Assembly: GCA_022836615.1 (NCBI GenBank)
Contig: MU405442.1
Location: 1-30,646, forward strand
Direction: 5' to 3'
DNA from: Annulohypoxylon bovei var. microspora
Taxonomy: Eukaryota; Ascomycota; Sordariomycetes; Xylariales; Hypoxylaceae
Length of the DNA stretch: 30,646 nucleotides
Below are positions 10,985 to 22,219 of the stretch, piece by piece (within the stretch, counting starts at the first letter, position 1; every line of letters starts with the position of its first letter). Position numbers and translations under genes: made by a program. The notes beneath the pieces are model-generated. The model was not told the DNA's origin, made no database searches, and saw nothing but the letters and a program-made list of their open reading frames with translations.

Positions 10985-11541
10985 CCTGTCAATATCGCAG
11001 CATTTATCTAAAGTGGACAGGCTTATTGATTGTTAGTACCCCTAGCGGCGTTCGGAACTTGGATGTGGGTTATAATATTATAGGCTAGAGCATAGGGTCG
11101 GTTTTTGTTTATAACCCTAATGGATACCAGTATCTGGCCAGTAGGCAAACTCCTACTTAACGGGCAGCTCTCCTAATGCGATCTATGCTACAGCTGCAAA
11201 CAAATCGTAATAGAAATTATTCTAGTGTTAACTATTTTCTACACTTCATCCAGCTGACGAGAGTTCAGCACGGAAATTGTGAGTCCTGTTCTTATGTACC
11301 TAGTAGCTCACAAGCATATAGGGCTAGGCTATTCGGTTAAATATTCCGTCATCTAACCCCCTTTCTCCGCCTAGACAGGTTAAGGGAGTAATATTATATA
11401 TATAGGTATAACTAGTTATAGGTATATATGAGTATATGATAAACCTATACAGGATAAATATGTACCCAGAAAGATTCAGGGAATATCCGAAAAGCACCTA
11501 ACTCGATCTCTGGAGGAAGACCTCACCCTAATGAGTATCAT
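10985..11541. other. Convergent intergenic region, 557 bp
   Basis: These are the 3' flanks of ATG3 and the purine permease. There is an AT-rich stretch at 11390-11455 with repeated ataggtata words and a perfect 14-bp palindrome, tataactagttata, at 11407-11420. No gene seen. Confidence 0.5.
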
Positions 11542-13935
11542 TCAAAGAGCTTTCTCGTGGCTCTGAAGAGCAACGGCTTCGGGGGCACCTTTTGTGGCGT
11601 CCTTCGAATTCGGTTTCGCCATCTCCTCTTCTTCTGGCACGTCTGAAGTCGATGCAGTGACAGGAGGGTCCTCCCGCCAGAAATCCTTTTTGCCTGCAGA
11701 GAGCCGTACCAACCACGGTGGTAATACGCCACCGGGGACCCTCCAAGTCCAGTGATCCTTTTCGGCTTTGTTGGGCGGAACAATCCGTCCTCCCGACACC
11801 TTCTCGATCACCCACACCGTTCCGTTGAGCGTGATGTACAAGCAAATGCCACCGATGAGTCCGTCGGCAATGCTATACGTGAAAGGCATTGCGCAGATAG
11901 TTACGAACTACAGTATCCAGAGTTAGCAACTGCTCACATTTGAACAATTCGGCCGTTAAGCGAAGGGTCAAAATAACATCTAGTTTTAAAGATAGGGGTT
12001 ATACAGGGAGAAAGACTCCCCGCGGGCATGAGACGAAAGTAATCATGGCCTAGGATGCTACTCACAGCAGGTATAGCATCACCCATGTACCTCCAATTAA
12101 TCTCGGTCACCGCCTGCATCATCATCGAACCGACTAGGACCAACACGCAGCCTGTAGCCCATGGTGGGATTGAAGCAAATATCGGGGCGAAGAAGATAGA
12201 GATGAAGAAGCATATGCCCGTAGTTATCGCCGTAATTCCGGTTCGCCCTCCCTCAGATATACCTGCACCACTCTCGATGAAGGCGGTAACTGGTGGACTT
12301 CCTAATAGTGATCCTATTGAGATACTGATGGCGTCAACCATGTATGCGATCGTCGACCCCTCGAAGTCCTCGGTGACGGGGTCAACAACATTTGCAAACC
12401 GTGCCATCGAATACTATATAAGATAACGATTGAAGTCAGCACTATAAGATGTTCCGGCGTTTCCTTTCAGAGCATTATTCGCATAAGAGTTATTAGATTA
12501 AACTGGGAATGGCCATGTTGCGAACGAGTAGGGGATGGTCTTTGGAATTGCGCTCACAAGAGTCCCAGTACAATCAAGGATATCCACATAGAGAAATGTG
12601 ATAAAGGCCAATCCAAATTGGCCTCCGTATTCAGAGATGTCCCATCGCTGGACCGTGAGGGTTTTAGTGATCTTGTGGAAGTCAACCACCTTCTTAAAGA
12701 AGTCGAATGCGTCGTCTCCCACAGTTGTATATGGAAAATATGTGACAGAAGTTCCCCGTGGCCACGAGATAATGCTGACGAGAAGAATTCCAGCAATTAT
12801 GGCGCCCTTCACACGATACATCATCAGGAGCACAGTCAACACGCCACCACAGAAAATACCAATCCACTACAATTACGGGAGTCAGTAATTTCTTCTCGAG
12901 AAAAAGGGTCTGGGGCAGCAACTTCTCAGCCAGCATGATTAGGAAATTCCCACTCCGGGTATGGACCAATAGGGAGGGGGGAGAAGTCCTCTGGATATTA
13001 CATACCAACGTCGGGTTGCGCATCTTTTCACCAGGGGGGCAAAGCCCAGTGATTGGGTCCAACAAGTCAGATGTACAACCAGCTAATTCAAGCGGCGTAG
13101 ACTGGGCACCGGTCAGGAGACCGATGCCTTCGCTATATGTAAAGCCAATGAGGGTTAAGAAGAGACCAATTCCTACACTCGTGGCGAGCTTGATCGATCG
13201 TGGGATAGCCCGTGCGAGCCACTGTCGAAGGCCGAAGAGAGCAAGAGCGAAAAAAACCCAACCTTCGACAAAGATTGCCGTCAAAGCTACATTGTAGGGG
13301 ACGGTGCCTTTTCCGTGATATCCAACCACGGTATACGCGAAATATGCATTCAAGCCCATACCGGGAGCCAAGGAAACTGGGCTATAGGGAGGAGGTTATC
13401 AGCTGACTCCTAAATTCACAAGACAGTGAAACAAGCGAAGACACTTACAGATTTGCGAACAAACCCATACAAATTGACGACAGTGCAGAGATGGCAGCCG
13501 TCGCAGTGACGAGATCACGTTTGATTTCGGCAGCACATAATAAATACTCCTCGTTCACGTCACAGAAACGATCGGCTGCTCCGCCATTGCAAACACAGGT
13601 TCCTTTTCGCAGTTCTCAGCTCTATGAATACTAGGGTAGTAGGACCGGTTAGGGATACATACCACCAGTGTCGGATACGATGCTAGAGTTAACCGCAATA
13701 ATGTAAGCCATAGCAAAAAAGGAGGCGACTCCAGCGCGTAACTCGGTGCAGAAGTAAGACCCCTTTCGTTCCTTAGACTATTCCCCAGCAGAGGAGGCCT
13801 GTTAGCGATCAAGTTGCACTTTATAAATTGCACATGGGTGTATAATCCACCTACGTGACCAGATCCTTCGAGCTGAAACCATCGTCCAACGGGACTGCTC
13901 GCGACCCTGGAGTTGATGCGATGAACCCACCCCAT
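11542..13935 (-). CDS. azgA: AzgA-type purine (hypoxanthine/adenine/guanine) permease
   Basis: Seven exons on the minus strand (13855-13935, 13663-13777, 13449-13602, 13006-13381, 12558-12866, 12066-12413, 11542-11907) give 582 aa, the size of Aspergillus AzgA. Members import purine bases with protons across the plasma membrane. Diagnostic segments: MGWVHRINSRVASSPVGRWF at the start, FFAMAYIIAVN in TM1, LPVSLAPGMGLNAYFAYTVVG (about 117-137), GLRQWLARAIP, FGLAFITFLYVDILDCTGTL, and GSPPVTAFIESGAGISEGG (383-401), which in this fold lies at the substrate site. The C-tail is cytosolic, rich in Glu, Lys and Pro. Six introns (77, 60, 67, 139, 144, 158 bp) all fit GT-AG and keep frame. The start at 13935 is the only ATG in frame. 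The upstream region has several GATA-factor sites, which fits nitrogen control known for AzgA in Aspergillus. Confidence 0.93.
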
Positions 13936-14075
13936 TTTAACGAGTGGCAATCGGCAACAGCAGAATAACTTCTAGAGCAAGAAATGTACCTAGCCAATTA
14001 ACCCACGAATCGCAGACTTGGCCTGGATGAGGGAGTCAATATCTTCGCGATTCGCTTGGCTCTGCTGATTAACAA

Positions 14076-14566
14076 TTATCTCGCAGGGTGCCTTCAAGGG
14101 AACATTGAGAAGCTCCTCAGAGGTAGGGAGCAATTAATGATAATATATACAAAACATGAGTCGCCAACACGCAAAGGTGAGAGTTCTAAAGGCACATGGC
14201 ATACGAGCAACAAGAAAAGAGAGAAAATCAATATCCCAGCTAGTCGAGAGCCTGAAGATGTCAGCTCGTGCTGGCATTGGCTGGTAATGGCTTACAGCAA
14301 ATCAGATGAGATAATATCCTTACAGACCTTATCACTCCATCTTAGCCTCAAACTGGGGTGTTCTAGATTACCTTCTCCCCCCTTGTTATTTAAATCGGAA
14401 CTAGCTACGGGAACGGCGTATAGCGTGCGCCATCAACGTACTCCTGAAGGCTATGAGGTCCTCACTTGAAAAATGTTCGAGATTTAAAGTTCCTCGATCG
14501 TCGTGATCGAGTCAAGCAGTCTAATTCTTGCAGAACTTTCAACTAGCATCCTAATCGACCTTATCA
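14076..14566. promoter_or_regulatory. Cluster of five GATA-factor (HGATAR) sites
   Basis: HGATAR matches occur at 14076-14081 (ttatct), 14138-14143 (tgataa), 14309-14314 (agataa), 14329-14334 (ttatca) and 14561-14566 (ttatca), within about 630 bp of the permease start codon. AreA-type nitrogen regulators bind HGATAR, and AzgA genes are known AreA targets in Aspergillus. Binding here is inferred; such hexamers also arise by chance. Confidence 0.45.
14493..14511. promoter_or_regulatory. Perfect 7-bp inverted repeat with 5-bp spacer
   Basis: The arms ctcgatc and gatcgag flank gtcgt, making a 19-bp dyad about 560 bp upstream of the purine permease start. It could be a dimeric regulator site. No known factor with exactly this site is recognised. 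Confidence 0.35.
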
Positions 14567-14967
14567 CTCGAGCCCTCGGCTGATTGAACGAGGGGGCAGG
14601 GGAGAATGCGAGGCAGCTTAGGGTCGGTGAAAACGATCTTGGCAAAGTGGGATCTGTGGGATCTACCTAGAGAAAGATTTTCGGGGTTAAAAAAAGAGGG
14701 CAAAAATACCAAGGAAAAGGGGTAAAGAAAAGGGAAAAGAAAAAAACAACCTATGTACCATCACGCAGAGCCAGATATGGCAGCTGCTAGATCTAATAAA
14801 TCTAATAAAATTATTATACTCCGACCCATCAGTAATTTAATTGGTTTTATTTAAGCCGCTAGATCTAAGACAGCATGTGAGCCTATCTCTTATAGCCTAC
14901 TCTTGCCCATCTAAGACATTATTTCCGACCTAATTCCCCTAAAATCATCCGCTTATAAAAGCTCCAT

Positions 14968-17308
14968 TCATATCTCGATCTCCTCTGTCTTGGCGTTTTG
15001 CTTGACCTGCTCAAGCTCCAGCTGCTTGTTAACATTACGTTGGACCTTATCTTGGACCTCCCTGCCTTCGAACATGAAAGAGAGCTCCTCCAGCGTTCTG
15101 TTATGCGTTTCTGGAAACAACAGGTATACCGTCGCAATCTCAACCACGATCCACACACAGTAAACCAAATAATATTTCCATCCGATGCGGTCCAGTGCTA
15201 TTGGGTTTACGTATGTGTTGAAGAAGACGGCGAAGCGAACTGTAAGCTGTTGAACCGCGATACCTTTAGCTCGCTGCTGGTATGGGAATATTTCCACCAC
15301 TAAAATAACTGTGGTAAGAATTGGCTAGGTTAAACGGCAATGCGCTACACTCTGTGTACAACTTACTATACGTATATACCAACGAATTCCACCCGATGTT
15401 ATAAAACTATAAGCCAATCAGCCCTAATAAGTTGCTTGGAGGCGCCAGTCGACTCACAGGGGAGTAGACGAAAATGAAAACCAGGACTGGAATTGCAGCT
15501 GTCGCCGAGTTTTCGAGAGCGAATCTTGCTGAAGCCACAGTCCATACGGTATAGACGACTGCCGTGCCAATAGTACAAGTTAGGAACATAGCACGGCGGC
15601 GAAAGCGTGGTGCTATTATAGCGATAGGCACAGCATTTATCAGCCCCCAACATGTGTTGCTCAGGATGACCTTTTGCACGGTTCGATTCTCCGTAATGCC
15701 GACGAGGTTCAAGATCTTCTTCACTGGGATGTGTTAGCATGCTACGGTAGGTTCAGTCCAATTCAGAACCAGTTTAATTCGCATTGGGCGATGGAATTTG
15801 AACGACGCGTAGAAAGATGCGATGAGGAATAGGGGTTACGCCCCGATAAGAATGCCCATTCGACCTACTACACAGCCATTAGTACACTACACTACGAAAG
15901 TAAGTTTAGCGGAAAGGGGGGTTCCTAAATTGGACGATCCAACTTCACCATCGAGTGACGGATTACACGCACCTGTAGAAGCTAAGAAGCCCGTTCCCAC
16001 TCCACTGCGTAAAAAAACCGACAATTCCAGCAAGGAGAAACCGACGTCTCATTGGGGGGTCACTTTGATATAGTATCAGCAGCGTTCTCGCGCAGTAGCG
16101 GCTAAGGACAGACGTACCGATACACGTCAGCCCATACGAATGATTTAGCTGTCTCCTTTTCTTGTGCAATAGTGCTCTGAATCTGCGCGAACTCAAGACG
16201 AACAAATTCCCTGCCGTTGTCTCCTTCACCGTGGTACTTCTGGAGGATAGCATGTGCTTCGTCGGCGCGATCGGTTGAAATTAAAAACCGAGGGCTCTCA
16301 GGGCAGAACGGTAGGAAACAGATCTGGCACAGGCTAGGCACTAGCTGCAAGAGAGACGGTAACCTCCAGGCCCATGTGCTTTCCATCTGAAATGTTCCAT
16401 ACGTGACACCAGCAGCAACAATAGCCCCGACATGCCAGGAGGCACTGAACAAAGAGGTCATAGTAGGTCTCTCTTTTTCGTAGGCTAGCTCCCCTATAAG
16501 TGCGGAAGCATTTACGATAGCAAAGGGAATACCGAATCCCAGGACCCAACGTGAGGCGAGGAACATGTCACTATTCCGGGAACCGGCCTAAAAGAAAAAT
16601 GTCAGAAATAATACCATCGACTCAATATCTACACAAGGTAAAATTTTGTACAAGAAGAAAGAATGAAATGGAGCTAGAATCACATTACCTGGAGTCCGGC
16701 ACCCAAACATAGGATCCACGATCCCACCATTATAGACCATCGACGACCGAGATATTGGGATACGGTAGGGACAAAAGGAATTGCCATCAAAGCTCCAAGA
16801 GAATACATGGCATTTAAAAGTCCAAGTTTACCCTCTGTAGGATTGTCAAAATCTTTGACTAAGTATCAGCAAGAAACACAACCCGAAGAGAAGTAAACCA
16901 CAAGGACCCTACAATTGACCCAAGATGACACAGCCTGTAGGGAGTTCATCATCGAAGAATCAAACCCCGAGGTCCATTCAACCCCCAATGCACAGGGAAT
17001 AAGTATCTGCAGATATGTTAGAGATGGATGTATGGATCTATACAGATCTACACCGAGGTGGATATTTAGAATGGAACTACGTTAGACATGTCTTCCAAAG
17101 GTGAAACTGTGCGAATGCTTGAATTTGGATGTGAAAGGGGGGTGGGAGAGAAAATCGAAGCCTGGAGATATTGATCAAGCTTCAGAAACTGACTGACAAG
17201 ATACAGGGCTCGTAGATTGGGCTTTTGGTACCATTTTTTGGTATCTGTCTGTGCAATAGTGGCCAAGCGAGAGTCAACATGATGTTCTTTGCCCCCGATT
17301 ATCGCCAT
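14968..17308 (-). CDS. MFS sugar transporter (hexose/lactose-permease-like)
   Basis: Eight exons on the minus strand (17198-17308, 16913-17006, 16689-16858, 16118-16587, 15969-16062, 15458-15718, 15367-15406, 14968-15299) give about 523 aa. Sugar-porter hallmarks are present: SGFDSSMMNSLQAV in TM1, LGRRWSIMVGS after TM2, ASRWVLGFGIPF in TM4, PESPRFL (221-227), TQWSGNGLLSFY in TM7, EIFPYQQRAKG before TM11 and PETHNRTLEEL (476-486). The asparagine-rich PETHNRT replaces the usual PETKGRT. It should import a sugar with protons at the plasma membrane; the substrate is not readable. The junction between exons 5 and 6 is weak: the best frame-keeping choice uses donor gtgtaa and acceptor gtgaag with a 250-bp intron, while a stronger donor four bases earlier breaks the frame with the strong acceptor at 15,725. 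So the gene may be mis-modelled or damaged there. Divergent from the Zn2Cys6 gene. Confidence 0.8.
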
Positions 17309-18683
17309 TATAACAAAAGTTCGCAGAACGTTATGCTTGTGGCTACAGGTACAATAATAATTACAGATAAATTCTTCACTACGTTGAAGACGACGACGAA
17401 CATGTTCTTATCACGAGTCGTCTGGTTGGCAATCATAACACTCTAACAATCTGGGAACGGGGTCCGAATATCCGCATTTGATCTTAACCAGCATTCAGCC
17501 GCCTACCCACGAGGACCGAATATAATGACACCTAATTAGTCCCGAGGTCAAGGTCAAGTATATTACTGTAGAGCCAATTCATAGTTAATGGTGCTAACAT
17601 ATATATATCAATGCATGTAAGGGGTCTAGAATAGCTACTTACCTGGGTAGAGTGTTTTCAACGCTGTGTTTTACTACCTACCTCCACAGCTAATATATAG
17701 TACCAGCCGGCTAGATAGTCCGCGGCCCGCAGAACAGATAGGTACTTAGATACAGGGAAACATTCATTTATTTCAAGTACCGTACTCCACTCAAGACCTA
17801 TCAGGTAAAAAAGTGTTAGGAAGAAATCCCTCTAGAATACGAAAAAAGTACTCACGAGGTTAGGTTATTGTTTGTCAAATCGCGTAACTCATAATCGTGG
17901 AAATATCATCCTTTCTCAAAGACACAGCGTCCATAATCACTAAGTAAGGACTTGTTATATTTAGATTCGTATTTTCTGCATTTAGATACATTGGAATTAC
18001 ATCCAGCGCACCTGACAAGTCAGACGTAAACTTGACTTGCTTGGTCTTAACTTGGTTAAGCTAAGCCAAGTCTCACGCCTGATTTAACTTGAGTGGTTAT
18101 TGACATTATGAAGATATTCGGCTCCATGTACATATACATTTTACATCGTATTTCAGTAGTTGGTGATATTTCAGGCTTGACTTGAATGAAGACTTGCTTA
18201 TATAAATGTGGGGCGTATATAGGGGTAGATAATAAGGGGTGGTGTAGCCTTATGACTGTTTCTTGCCAAGGGCCATAATAACTTTGCTTTATTACAAACT
18301 AAGTTGGTGCTGTCTAGGTAAATAAGTTGGCTAATCTATATAATACTATAGTTAGTTAGTCCTATTTAAACACATAGTATTAATACCCAAGTACCTCTGC
18401 CACACTACAGCGTCCATCAGTCATTTAAAGCATGTGCATAACAAGGTTACATTTTACCAAAATCTCAAAACAGCTGCATGATCTGATTCGGCAGGGGGTA
18501 GTCCTTCCTAGAGCGGAAACATTCGACGAGCTGAGTCTTGGCCTTGTTTTTTTACTTGCCTATTCCATGCCTCAAATATAAAGATAACTAGCATAAGAAT
18601 TAGAAACAAGACATTTTATCTTGCACGGACAGTCGGAACCACACTGATTCATCTCTATCGTCTATACTATCCGAGAATTAATT
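17309..18683. other. Divergent intergenic region of sugar transporter and Zn2Cys6 gene
   Basis: A 1.37-kb stretch with no supported gene; a 73-codon frame at 17225-17446 mostly overlaps transporter exon 1. It is AT-rich, with recurring cttgact/acttgg words between 18,020 and 18,200. An imperfect 22-bp palindrome centred on agct lies at 18050-18071 (acttggttaag / ctaagccaagt). It probably holds the promoters of both genes. Confidence 0.5.
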
Positions 18684-20817
18684 ATGGTCGGCGTGCCTGG
18701 AAGAAGTAAAGTACGACGTCCTTGCCCTAATAATGTGGTCTTTGCGCTTGTTAGATTGACAGAATAAGGGATGCAATACGTGTATTCGCAGACGCGTTAA
18801 GTGCTGTATGTAAATCTTACATGGAGGTGACCTAGCTTGGGCGAAGACAACTGAGTGATAATGCACTACAGTCGGGACTTTTGACTATTCATTACCCCCT
18901 ATTTATATCCATCATACTAATACACGGTTCACTCCATAGCTGAAGAGAAGCCACACTGTCAGCGATGTATCAAGTCCGGCTTTAGATGCCTAGGATACGT
19001 CCGTGATACACAGTGGCGTCATTTTTCTACGGCACCGTTTCCAGAGCAGCCATCCAAGGGCGAGGTTAGAGTTAACCTTGTCACTAGCCAATCCAGTCCG
19101 ACTCCAGGGGACGTATCTCAGAACACGCCGAGCCAGCCGTCGAAGAGGATACAGGTATCACGAGCCCTAGACTTAACAGCATTTCAAGAAGACTTCTGTT
19201 TCTCGTTCATCTTTTCGAACTTTGTCTGGCGCGGTTATGGTGCATTGGTCAGTGCTATTGACGCCATTTGTTATCCCCTATCGACTACTCACTGAACATC
19301 TTGTGTAGTGGCTCTCTCAAGCTGCCCAAGGGAAGTTAGGCCACCTAGCTCTAAACTCGGCCAGAGCACTGGCGCAGTCCTACTTTGGCAGGGCAAAAAA
19401 GCTAACTAAGGTCGAGATACAAGGAACCGTACAATATGGGAAATGCCTCCGCGGTCTATGGCAGGAGCTAAGCTTGTGCCAAACCTCATGGAAAGATGAT
19501 AGCACTGTCTCGGTACAAAGCGTAGCAGTCGATCCAGGGTCACTACATCTTCAGACGAGAAGTTCATTTCTTACTAATAAAAAGAATGAGATATGCAATA
19601 CGCCGACCAGTAATCCAACAACGCTCCGCTCGTCTCTTTTAGAACATATTACGCAGAAACTCACAGCGTTATACTGTTGGCGGTGGAGATGGCAAGGCAG
19701 GTTCGGCTCTGAAGTTGCCACAATCAATGATCACAACAATGTCTCTCAGTCAGATGAAGAAACTGTTAAATCATTAAACCCCATCGGGCTATCCCGCTGG
19801 GCTAACCGGCTTGAGTTCATTAGACCGGACGCAGCCGCAGACGTTATGCTATACAATGCTGTTCTAATGTGGCTACTGGCTTGTAAGAGCCCCCTAATCT
19901 CCACTTGGAATTTCCTCGCTTGCCCATTTTCGTTGGTAACCTTGGCTAACTAACTGTCCCTGGCATATACGGGGATAATTAATTGTTGATATCGGTTTCT
20001 CTAGTATATTGACTAACTTATGAATCAGTAATCTGGGATCTCGACCCCCTTCATACCGATAAACTAATTGAGAACTGCGCAAACCAGGCAAGAGATTCTG
20101 TAATCGGTAAAAATGCCAGTGTCTCCCATGATAGCTTTAGCTTTAGCGATCCGAAGGTAAAACTGATGAGCTACTGTTCATTTTGGCCACTGCGACGGTG
20201 AGTGCAATCGATAGTTATCTACTAACCCAGCCGTCCTCCTTGTTTCGCATAGACAGCGTGTAATACTAATTACTTCTACATGTTGAAGCCCAGGAGCAGC
20301 TGTCTCTATACGTGATCCAGCTATAGAGATATGTCGAGTTTTCGAGTGGCAAAGTCGCAACCACGGGACAGGAGACGAAGCCAACTTTATTTATATGTTT
20401 CCGATAGGGATGGCTATAAGCGTGCTAGACGCAGAGCCAAATGATCGTAGATGGATACACTCTCTTCTTGATGCGAATGTTCTCACCAAAGGGTATGGAG
20501 GATACGGAGAGGCCTATAGAAGACAGCACAAAGACGGCTCTAGTGAATATTCTGAGAAGATTTCTAGGCTTGTGCCTAACCATGACAAATCCATCAAACC
20601 AAGTTTGGCTGATGAACATCTACGTGCGGGGATGGGCATGTCCAGGCGTGACCGGTGCAGCGAGTTGCAGTGTATCAAGGAGTTCGGGTCCTACGTTACT
20701 AGGGAGGTGACGGGTGCAGATGAGCAGAATAGTGAGAGTGGAGCACAGGGTAGGTTAAACCCAGGTCTTGTCCATCTACTACTTCTGAGGGGAAGATTAG
20801 GAGGCGCTTTGGAATGA
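18684..20817 (+). CDS. Zn2Cys6 fungal transcription factor
   Basis: Six exons (18684-18710, 18769-18805, 18940-19247, 19309-19882, 20029-20197, 20289-20817) give 547 aa with all phases compatible; introns are 58, 134, 61, 146 and 91 bp. It starts MVGVPGRSKGCNTC, a common opening for this family. The binuclear zinc cluster has Cys11, 14, 21, 28, 31 and 38 in the exact C-x2-C-x6-C-x6-C-x2-C-x6-C spacing, with the basic stretch IRRRVK. The residue after Cys21, normally Asp, is Ser and its codon is split by an intron. The middle domain (WLSQAAQGKLG..., EIQGTVQYGKCL, ATMLYNAVLMWLL-type text, AIEICRVFEWQSRNHG, FIYMFPIGMAISVLD) is that of the large fungal-specific regulator family 2. The C-terminal ~120 residues are unlike anything I recognise. 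It is a nuclear DNA-binding regulator with unknown targets; the divergent sugar transporter is the obvious candidate. Confidence 0.85.
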
Positions 20818-21523
20818 ATTTGAGGTGTTTGGAGTTGGCTATGACGCTCTCTAAGTTGGGTGGCTGATCGTGTGGTACAAATCATAGTTCAAATAGGGGC
20901 CGAGGGCAGAAACTTTGGAATTCGCGTCATGTAGAAGGCATTCTTCTTTGCTATTCGTCTCTTTCATAGTGTAGTCGCTACAAATTTCCGATGACTACCG
21001 TTAGTACATAAAATCGAATAGACCTTAGGCTTTGTAGACCTTAGTGAGGTGACATATGGTGTACGTGGGGTTAGAAAAGGCAAGACTTGGAAGATAAATA
21101 ACAGTGAGTGAAAATAGTAGCACATTGCGGTTGTTAGAGACCGCAATAGGGCCAGCAACCATTACTCCTTCATTTAGACCATAGTACAGCCATATCTAAC
21201 ACGCAGTAAATCATCCATAGGTCCGGACCTAATTACTATACTAATGAGGTGAGTTGCGATAAAGTCAGATTCCTTGCTGGCAAACCCGCCGATTGCCAGC
21301 TATCATTAACGGTGATATTGATGAAGCTAACTAGATGACGGGTTATATCCTCGACGTATATGCCTATCTTTCCCATATCCACCATGGTGGATGAACAGAT
21401 ATTCTCGAAACCAATGAGTTGGTAGAGTTAGCTACATGATCCAACTTAGAAAGTCGATCATGGAATGATAGTGGAGCGTAAGGTGGTGAGCTGTGATGAT
21501 GGTAGGTATAAAGAACCGCACGA
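20818..21523. other. Convergent intergenic region, 706 bp
   Basis: This lies between the 3' ends of the Zn2Cys6 gene and YAE1. Several minus-strand frames of 60-80 codons exist, with no motif and no conservation I can recognise. Nothing else seen. Confidence 0.5.
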
Positions 21524-22219
21524 TCACCAATCGACAGCTTGTCGTGAAATGATTTGAGGTCCAGCTGGCGATTCTGCTGCTTCCAATTGAGACGCATCAC
21601 AGCCAAGGATAGGCAAGTTTTGATCTAGACTCCACCTCCTCACTTCCTGGTCAATCATTTTCTCCCACCTGATAATAACGGGATGCTCGCTTGCAACATC
21701 CTCAAACAGAATTTCGCCGTCGCTTCTGGACCCCTTTACCGGATATTTCCAACTTCCGTTCGACGCCCAGTATTCTCCTGAAAACAGCGATTCTGTGCTT
21801 AATTCTTTTACTGCGTTTGATAAAAGTTGGTCAGTGTGTGCTGGGCTGTGATGACCAGTTTCTTTTAAGGCGCCCGCGACGCCCTCGACAAGGCCAAGTA
21901 TCCAGCCAGCCTTCAGTCCTACGTTGGCACCCAGGTTGAAACCTTGGTCAAAACCTGTTTGAATGCTTTCAACTTTTCCGGCGGTGATACCATCTCGGAA
22001 GCCTTCAGTAGTATGTTGAGTTTGGAGTCTTCTGGTGTCTAGCGATATTCCATTGTCATCTTGGGCCTGGTTTTGATAAGCCGTCAATTCCGATGGCTGA
22101 TAGATGTCTGGTTCAACCAAATCAGCAAATGGATCGAGGATGTTAGAGTTAAGTACGTGTATGGATCCCATTTGAAGATATAAATCGGGTTTCTCAAGCT
22201 CTAACGGAGGTAAATGCAT
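21524..22219 (-). CDS. YAE1: Yae1-family protein (deca-GX3 motif)
   Basis: A single exon of 231 aa. Yae1 works with Lto1 as an adaptor that brings the ABC protein Rli1/ABCE1 to the cytosolic iron-sulfur targeting complex. The signature is a helical run with Gly every fourth residue: Gly 73, 77, 81, 89, 93, 97, 101, 105, 109 and 113, starting in EGFRDGITAGK; position 85 is Ser. Upstream is the short DPFADL motif (30-35) often seen near the start of fungal Yae1. The C-terminal part (HPVIIRWEKMIDQEVRRW) is less conserved. The longest frame starts at 22219; the in-frame ATG at 22171 (MGSIHVL) is a plausible alternative and would remove 16 residues. An unseen 3' intron is possible but not required. 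Confidence 0.82.
   Translation of the reverse strand: MHLPPLELEKPDLYLQMGSIHVLNSNILDPFADLVEPDIYQPSELTAYQNQAQDDNGISLDTRRLQTQHTTEGFRDGITAGKVESIQTGFDQGFNLGANVGLKAGWILGLVEGVAGALKETGHHSPAHTDQLLSNAVKELSTESLFSGEYWASNGSWKYPVKGSRSDGEILFEDVASEHPVIIRWEKMIDQEVRRWSLDQNLPILGCDASQLEAAESPAGPQIISRQAVDW

Larger units (their letters stand above)
13936..14967. other. Upstream region of the purine permease / 3' flank of the sugar transporter
   Basis: About 1.03 kb without a supported gene. A 137-codon plus-strand frame at 14056-14469 has no recognisable domain and lies where the permease promoter should be. A purine-rich tract runs from about 14,686 to 14,750. Short repeated tctaataaa words follow near 14,790-14,810. 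Confidence 0.5.

Noticed and set aside
14056..14469. 137-codon plus-strand open frame as a gene
   Set aside because: No recognisable domain, lies in the permease promoter region and contains GATA sites; composition is not clearly coding.
1100..16062. A rhamnose-utilisation gene cluster joining the mutarotase and the sugar transporter
   Set aside because: Housekeeping genes lie between and no dehydrogenase, lactonase, dehydratase or aldolase of the pathway is present.
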